A DNA stretch of 64,000 nucleotides from Croceibacterium sp. TMG7-5b_MA50 (lineage in GTDB: Bacteria > Pseudomonadota > Alphaproteobacteria > Sphingomonadales > Sphingomonadaceae): positions 62,001 to 126,000 of the forward strand of contig NZ_CP156083.1 of assembly GCF_039830145.1 (NCBI RefSeq), in the 5' to 3' direction. The notes under the pieces were generated by a model. The model did not search any database, was not told the DNA's origin, and saw only the letters and a list, made by a program, of their open reading frames with translations. The position numbers and the translations under genes are program-made. Of this stretch, positions 59,147 to 64,000 are shown one piece after another. Each line of letters opens with the position of its first letter. Within the stretch, counting starts at the first letter, position 1.

Positions 59147-62142
59147 CACATCGTGAAGCGGAAGCCGGCATAGAAGCGGCGGCCGATCGGATCATAGACA
59201 TAGGGATTGCCGCCGACATTGTAGACATAGAACGGCTTGGTGTCAGTCAGGTTGCGAACGCCGACGAACACCTGGTAGCGCTCCCCGAAATTGATCCGGG
59301 CCTGCGCGTTGGTGTAGAACTTGCTCGGAATGGTGAACAGGTCACGGGGCGGCTCGGTCCCATCGGCCAGCAACAGCCGGTTACGGGTCGGCTGCTCCAC
59401 GATGTATTCCGGCACATACTGCCCGGTGACGGAGAAGCCGAACCGGTCGTTGTCGATGCTGATCGTGCCCGATGCCGGGTTGGTCGGCGTGCCCAGTTCC
59501 CCGCGCAGATCACGCTTCTCCGCGCCTTCCGTTGACCGGGTGAAGCTGCGCAGCAGGTGGCTCCAGGTGAACGAGAAGCTCAGCCGTGTGTCGTTGAGGC
59601 CGATGTTGTCGAGGTCGGTGCGATACGACCCGGTGAAGTCCAATCCTTCTACCAGCCGCTCGCCCGTGGTGTTGCGCTGCACCGACCGGTAGGTCTCGAT
59701 CGACCCGACGCTGAACACGCCCGTTTCCGCCCGGCGGGAGAAGGTGCAGAACTCGTCGAAGCCCTGGACATAGCACAGATTGGCGGCGTTGCTGACATTC
59801 TCCGCCGAGATGCCGTTGGTGATGAACAGATGATAGAAATCGGCGGTCAGCACGACGTTGCGCAGCGCATCGATCGACACCGGATTGATGACCACACCCG
59901 CGGTGTAGGTGGTGGCGTACTGCTCCTCCAGATTGGGGCTGATGGTGGAGATGGAGGTGACCGACGGCCCGCGATCGACCGGCGTCAGCGTGAACACGCC
60001 GTTATTGGCGTTGATGTTCGCCACCACCAGCGGATCGGCCCGGCAATTGATCGCGGTGGGCGTGTTGGTGGTCAGCGTCACGCCCAGGCACGGGTCGTTC
60101 ACCTGATCGAGCGCGGTGTTCCCCGGCCGGAACAGCTGGCTGATCGTGGGCGCGCGGATGGACCGGGCGTAAGTGCCGCGGAACCGCACGTCACGGATGG
60201 GTGCCCATTCGGCGCTGCCATTATATCCGATGAAGGCGCCATCGATCTGCGAATACCACGATGCGCGCGCCGCGCCGCGCAATGTCAGGTTGTAGAAGAA
60301 CGGCTGGTCGGCCAGCAGCGGCACCTCCAGCTCGCCATAGACCTCCGTCGCGGACACTGCGCCCACCACGTTGCCCTGCTGCTGCCAGCCATTGCGCCCG
60401 GCATTCATCAGCGGGTCGTAGACGGTGGAGGAGCGATCGCGGCGATACTGCGCGCCCACCAGCGCCTGCACCGGCCCGGCCGGCAGGATCTGGAACAATG
60501 GGCCGCTGATATTGGCGGACAGGTCCTGCAGCGATTGTTCGACGTCGCGCGTGCTGGTCGCCCGGCTGTAGTTCACGACCTCGGCCGAAACAGTGCCCTC
60601 GCCCGCGAACAGGTTCAGCGGCAAGCAGCCCTGCGACCGGGCAAGCGCGCTGGCGCATTGCGGGCCGTTGGGGCCGGGGATCACCTCCAGCGCCTGCGCC
60701 ACGCGATCGGCATTGATCAGGCCGGTGGTGAGGCCGGTCTCCTTGGCGAGGCCGTAGGAGTACCATGCCTCGTAATTGAAGCGTCCGAGGTCGCCTTCCA
60801 CGCCCAGGGTGAATTGTTGGGCTGAACGCTTCTGGTCGTTGACGAAGTCGCCCCATTCGTTCTGCCGACGCTGGAACGCGATGTCGCGCAGGCCATCGCC
60901 ATTGGTATCGCGCGCGCTGTTGAAGATCGCGTCGGGCACGAAGGGGTTGCGGACCCGCGTCGCGACACCGGCCGCGCTGTTGACGAAGCTTTCGATATTG
61001 TACGGGCTCTGGTTGAACACGCCGCTGGCGCCGCCGCTGTTCTGCATCACCAGCGAGGTGTTGTACGACCGGCTCTGCGTGCGGGCATAGGTGCCCTGCG
61101 CATACAGGTTGAGGTCGGGCGTCAGCTGGAAGTTGATCCGGGCGGCGGTACCGAACCGTTCCAGCGGCACGGCGATCGCGCCGAACGGGGCGCCGTTGAA
61201 ATAATCGTCCGTCACCTGCCGCCGGGTCACGCCGTCGATGACGGTGAAGGCGTTGCCGCCGGTACCGTTGGTGACGAACCGACCGGCGGGCGTGGCGGCG
61301 GAGAATTGCGGGACGCCGACGAACAGGTTCTGCGCGTTGACGAGGTTCGTGTCGCTGCGATCGGCGGTGCGGTCCAGCAGGCCCTTGCTGGTCAGCCCCT
61401 CGCCGAAGACGGGGCGGTCGCCGTTCAGCACCTCCCCCTGTTCGGACCAGCCGACATAGAACAGCGCATTGCCGCGCCCGTCAGCGAAGTTGCGGCCGAA
61501 GGTCAGGTCGGCCTGGTATTCCTCGCCGTCGCCCTCCTCGCTGACGCCCGCCTGCACATTGGCCTGCAGCCCGTCATAGTTCTTCTTGAAGATGAAGTTG
61601 ACGACGCCGGCCAGCGCGTCCGATCCGTAGACCGACGATGCACCGCCGGTCAGGATCTCCACCCGGTCGACGAAGCCGCTGGGGATGAAGCCGAGGTCGT
61701 TCGACACGATCCGCCGGCCATCGACGAGCAGCAGCGTCGCCCCCTCACCCGCATTGCGCAGGCCGACGACGGACTTGCCCGTGCCTTCGCGGCTGCCGTT
61801 GGAGGTGGTGCGCGCATTGCCCGGATTGCCGAAGGCCGGATTCTGCTGGATCGCATCCTGGATGTTGATGAACCCCTCGCGCTGGATCGCCTCCTGGTCG
61901 ATGATCTGCACGGGGGCGGGAGATACCACGTTGCCGGTGCGCAGACGGCTGCCGGTGACGACGATATTCTCATTCTGCCCGTCCGTGGTCGGGCTGGCGC
62001 CGGGCTGGCGTTCCGCCGGCGGCGCGCTGGCCGGGGGCTGGCCGGGCGTCGGCTGACCCGCCTGCGCCCATGCGGGTTGTCCTACCACCAGCGCGGCTAC
62101 GGCCGTCGTCACGAGAAAGCTCACGGGCTTGCCCATCTTCAT
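59146..62142 (-). CDS. TonB-dependent receptor
   Basis: A 998-aa outer-membrane receptor. Signal peptide MKMGKPVSFLVTTAVAALVVGQPAWAQ; a Pro-rich linker; TonB box ENIVVTGSRLRTGNVVSPAPVQIIDQEAIQREG; plug with DAIQQNPAFGNPG, VGLRNAGEGATLLLVDGRRIVSNDLGFIPSGFVDRVEILTGGASSVYGSDALAGVVNFIFKK. This is the sphingomonad type with a LLLVDGRR plug motif; the barrel ends RRFYAGFRFTM. ATG 62142 sits behind GGGAAGAGGGG, and ATG 62136 is nearly as good. It is the first gene of the TBDR, MGH1, isomerase, Sde182 unit. Confidence 0.93.
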   Translation of the reverse strand: MKMGKPVSFLVTTAVAALVVGQPAWAQAGQPTPGQPPASAPPAERQPGASPTTDGQNENIVVTGSRLRTGNVVSPAPVQIIDQEAIQREGFINIQDAIQQNPAFGNPGNARTTSNGSREGTGKSVVGLRNAGEGATLLLVDGRRIVSNDLGFIPSGFVDRVEILTGGASSVYGSDALAGVVNFIFKKNYDGLQANVQAGVSEEGDGEEYQADLTFGRNFADGRGNALFYVGWSEQGEVLNGDRPVFGEGLTSKGLLDRTADRSDTNLVNAQNLFVGVPQFSAATPAGRFVTNGTGGNAFTVIDGVTRRQVTDDYFNGAPFGAIAVPLERFGTAARINFQLTPDLNLYAQGTYARTQSRSYNTSLVMQNSGGASGVFNQSPYNIESFVNSAAGVATRVRNPFVPDAIFNSARDTNGDGLRDIAFQRRQNEWGDFVNDQKRSAQQFTLGVEGDLGRFNYEAWYSYGLAKETGLTTGLINADRVAQALEVIPGPNGPQCASALARSQGCLPLNLFAGEGTVSAEVVNYSRATSTRDVEQSLQDLSANISGPLFQILPAGPVQALVGAQYRRDRSSTVYDPLMNAGRNGWQQQGNVVGAVSATEVYGELEVPLLADQPFFYNLTLRGAARASWYSQIDGAFIGYNGSAEWAPIRDVRFRGTYARSIRAPTISQLFRPGNTALDQVNDPCLGVTLTTNTPTAINCRADPLVVANINANNGVFTLTPVDRGPSVTSISTISPNLEEQYATTYTAGVVINPVSIDALRNVVLTADFYHLFITNGISAENVSNAANLCYVQGFDEFCTFSRRAETGVFSVGSIETYRSVQRNTTGERLVEGLDFTGSYRTDLDNIGLNDTRLSFSFTWSHLLRSFTRSTEGAEKRDLRGELGTPTNPASGTISIDNDRFGFSVTGQYVPEYIVEQPTRNRLLLADGTEPPRDLFTIPSKFYTNAQARINFGERYQVFVGVRNLTDTKPFYVYNVGGNPYVYDPIGRRFYAGFRFTM

Positions 62143-62293
62143 CCCCTCTTCCCACAGACGGGCGCTCTCCACGCGCCCTTTGACCGCTGCATAAAGCTAG
62201 GTTGCAAAGTTGTAAATAGGTGAGATGAAAGCAGGTGGCAGGTATTTACGGACTGATCCTAGTGCCCATCGTGTGACACCGGCGTGACGGCTT

Positions 62294-62304
62294 TTACAAT
62301 GTAA
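62294..62304. promoter_or_regulatory. 11-bp palindrome TTACAATGTAA
   Basis: Perfect arms TTACA/TGTAA around one central base, about 150 bases upstream of the TBDR start. Operator candidate for the locus; binding factor unknown. Confidence 0.4.
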
Positions 62305-62420
62305 GGCACTTGCTGTTCGCTTGGCGCCTGACGCGATTGCGGGTCTCGTGCTGGCGAATCAAAGCCGTGCTGACGAGGCCGATCAGGAGATGATGGTACC
62401 GAGGCGCTGCTCAACATTAG

Positions 62421-62431
62421 TTGTCGTACAG
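62421..62431. promoter_or_regulatory. Candidate GntR/FCD operator
   Basis: TTGTCGTACAG differs at one position from the FadR-subfamily consensus TNGTNNNACNA. It lies 80-90 bases upstream of the FCD-type regulator gene, as expected for autoregulation. Confidence 0.45.
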
Positions 62432-62511
62432 GTTTGCTGCGCCTGTAGATTTGCGACACCAGCTTGTTTCACCCTCTTCAAAGGAGGGGAAAATGGCGGT
62501 ATCTGGCAGTG

Positions 62512-63285
62512 ATGCACAGTTCCAGCGACGCTCACAGCTTTACAACCGGCGGGTTCGAGATCGATCAGCGCGCCACGCTGGCCGACAAGGTGTACGAGCA
62601 GCTGTTCAGCTGGATCTCCAACGGCCAGTACGCGCGCCAGACCAAGCTGCCGAGCGAGCACGAGCTGGCCCGTTCGTTCGAGGTGTCGCGTCCGGTCATC
62701 CGCGACGCGCTGAAGCGGCTGCGTGACGATGGCGTGATCTATTCGCGGCAGGGTGCGGGCAGCTTCGTCCGGGGACCTGAGGTGGTGGAGGCGACCGGCG
62801 GCACCGCCGACATCGCGCCGCTGTTCACCCCCGCGCAGACCATTGCCGATATCCAGCGCTGCTTCGAATTCCGCGAGACGATCGAGGGGGAGACTGCCGC
62901 CCTCGCCGCGATGCGCCGCAGCGACGCTTTGCTGGAGGAGCTGGCCGCCATCCTGCGCCGGCTGGAACATGCGACCACGGACAAGGTCCACCGCGACGAC
63001 ATCGACCTGGAATTCCACCTGACGATCGCACGTGCGGCGAACAACCAGTATTTCGTCAGCGCATTGCTGGCGCTGCGCGACCAGATCTCCGTCGGCATGA
63101 AGCTGCACGGCATGGCACTGCTGAAGCCCAGCGGCCGGCTGGAGCAGTCGACGATCGAACATGCGGAGATCCTGTCGGGCATCCGCGACCAGGACCCGCC
63201 CCGCGCGCGGGAGGCGATGCGATCGCATATCCGCCATTCGCGCGACCGCCTGTTCGGCGGCGGCCTGATCGACCTCCGCCTCTGA
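62512..63285 (+). CDS. GntR family transcriptional regulator, FCD subgroup
   Basis: About 257 aa. The winged helix LADKVYEQLFSWISNGQYARQTKLPSEHELARSFEVSRPVIRDALKRLRDDGVIYSRQGAGSFV is followed by an all-helical FCD ligand domain (CFEFRETIEGETAALAAMRR, DLEFHLTIARAANNQYF, EHAEILSGIRDQDPPRAREAMRSHIRHSRDRL) with the Asp/His metal-site residues. Such regulators sense sugar acids or other carboxylates. Start is doubtful: in-frame ATG 62512 (or GTG 62509) has a poor SD, while a strong SD upstream leads to an ATG in another frame. It diverges from the TBDR operon, which it probably represses. Confidence 0.88.
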   Translation: MHSSSDAHSFTTGGFEIDQRATLADKVYEQLFSWISNGQYARQTKLPSEHELARSFEVSRPVIRDALKRLRDDGVIYSRQGAGSFVRGPEVVEATGGTADIAPLFTPAQTIADIQRCFEFRETIEGETAALAAMRRSDALLEELAAILRRLEHATTDKVHRDDIDLEFHLTIARAANNQYFVSALLALRDQISVGMKLHGMALLKPSGRLEQSTIEHAEILSGIRDQDPPRAREAMRSHIRHSRDRLFGGGLIDLRL

Positions 63286-63303
63286 CCGGCGGCAACCGCG
63301 CGG

Positions 63304-64000
63304 CTACAGCGCGGCGGTGTAGATGCCGGCGATGTCCGCGCCGGTGATCGGACGCGGATTGTTGTCCAGCAGCCGGCGGATGCCCGCCGCCTCCGCCGCC
63401 ATGGCGGCGACGTGTTCCGGCCCGATACCATGCGCGGTGAGGCGCATCGGGATGCCGAGGCGCGCGCAGAAGCCCCTCGCCGCCGGGCCGATCGCCTGCT
63501 CCGCCGCCGGCTGTGCCAGGCCCAGGAGGCGGGCGATCTCCGCCGTGCGGTCACCGGCGGCGGGCGCGTTGAAGGCCAGCATGTGCGGGAAGATGATGGC
63601 ATTGGCCCGCCCATGGCCGATCCCGTGCTGGGTGCTGAGCGGGTAGGCGACCGCATGCCCGCCGGCGGTGTTGACCGGCCCCAGGCAGAACCCGCCATAC
63701 AGCGCCGCCAGCGCCATGCCGGCGCGCGCCTCCAGATCGTCGCCCTGCTCCACCGCGCGCGGCAGGTATCGTCCGACCAGCCGGATGCCTTCGCGGGCAT
63801 ACAGGTCGATCACCGGATGGGCGCGGACATTGGTGAACGCCTCCACGCAATGGGCCAGCGCGTCGATACCCGTCTCCGCGGTGATCGCCGCCGGTACCGT
63901 CACGGCCAGCGCCGGGTCGATCACGGCGGCATCGGCGATCATGTGCGGGCTTTCGACGGCCAGCTTGGCGCCGTTCGCCTCGTCCGTGACCAGCGCGCGC
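63304..64000 (-). CDS. Iron-containing alcohol dehydrogenase (5' end outside window)
   Basis: The visible 232 residues are the C-terminal part of a type III dehydrogenase; the frame is still open at base 64000, so the Rossmann N-terminal domain is outside. Metal-binding motifs are intact: TGIDALAHCVEAF and GGHAVAYPLSTQHGIGHGRANAIIFPHMLAFN, which supply the His ligands, with the upstream Asp in AVIDP. ESPHMIADAAVIDP opens the domain. Its 3' end converges with the GntR gene, 18 bases apart. Possible substrates are lactaldehyde, a hydroxy acid or maleylacetate; reduction of lactaldehyde would suit deoxysugar catabolism. Confidence 0.87.
   Translation of the reverse strand, partial: RALVTDEANGAKLAVESPHMIADAAVIDPALAVTVPAAITAETGIDALAHCVEAFTNVRAHPVIDLYAREGIRLVGRYLPRAVEQGDDLEARAGMALAALYGGFCLGPVNTAGGHAVAYPLSTQHGIGHGRANAIIFPHMLAFNAPAAGDRTAEIARLLGLAQPAAEQAIGPAARGFCARLGIPMRLTAHGIGPEHVAAMAAEAAGIRRLLDNNPRPITGADIAGIYTAAL

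Larger units (their letters stand above)
62143..62511. other. Divergent promoter region between TBDR and GntR regulator
   Basis: About 370 bases, A+T-richer than neighbours. It contains TTACA-A-TGTAA at 62294-62304, TTGTCGTACAG at 62421-62431, and a strong SD (AAGGAGGGG, 62481-62489) just before an ATG at 62493 that is out of frame with the regulator. Confidence 0.55.

Overview
The window looks like chromosomal DNA of a GC-rich alphaproteobacterium, most likely a sphingomonad (Sphingomonadales). The reasons are the number and type of TonB-dependent receptors (TBDRs; seven are complete, including Xanthomonas/Caulobacter-type, STN-type, Oar-like and ZnuD-like forms), the many exported glycoside hydrolases, ECF sigma/FecR signalling, and short dispersed repeats of sphingomonad character in the intergenic gaps. 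No rRNA, tRNA, CRISPR array, transposase or phage gene was seen. The assignment is inference from gene content.

Region 1 (1-20449) is a large carbohydrate-use locus. It opens with a partial ROK regulator, a ROK sugar kinase and a GH97 glycosidase (+ strand). On the minus strand a TBDR is followed by a textbook intrinsic terminator and then GH105, GH35 and GH5 enzymes. A divergent DUF2264 protein follows. Next comes a tightly packed minus-strand operon: GH78 rhamnosidase, DUF4432 epimerase-like protein, SDR, class III CoA-transferase, enoyl-CoA hydratase and a glycerate-kinase-like protein. Rhamnosidase, unsaturated uronyl hydrolase and galactosidase together suggest a rhamnose-, uronate- and galactose-containing polymer (pectin rhamnogalacturonan or a sphingan-like polysaccharide). 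The CoA-linked module is unusual.

Region 2 (20450-27250) carries a small winged-helix protein, a TBDR and a very long glycine-rich, cysteine-free repeat protein with no signal peptide. An AAAGTGC motif occurs on both sides of it. This is the best candidate for something undescribed. Region 3 (27251-39071) holds an arsR/SRPBCC/GST operon, an orphan six-hairpin glycosidase-like protein, and an ECF sigma, FecR, STN-type TBDR and alkaline phosphatase set, which looks like a cell-surface signalling and phosphate-scavenging unit. It ends with a small acyl-carrier-like gene between dispersed repeats.

Region 4 (39072-49955) is a probable beta-1,2-glucan utilisation locus: Oar-like TBDR, GH144 and a 1022-aa multidomain six-hairpin protein (minus), divergent from GH3 beta-glucosidase and an esterase (plus). 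Region 5 (50141-54923) pairs a ZnuD-like zinc receptor with a divergent M14 zinc carboxypeptidase. Region 6 (54925-64000) is another glycan locus: TBDR, MGH1-like glycosidase, sugar isomerase-like TIM barrel and an Sde182-type nucleoside-hydrolase-like protein, with a divergent FCD-type GntR regulator and a partial iron-containing alcohol dehydrogenase.

The recurring logic is outer-membrane uptake by a TBDR, periplasmic or lipid-anchored hydrolases next to it, and cytoplasmic kinases, isomerases and dehydrogenases plus a local regulator. Start codons were chosen by Shine-Dalgarno (SD) quality and signal-peptide position. All family assignments come from recognition of motifs, not from database searches.
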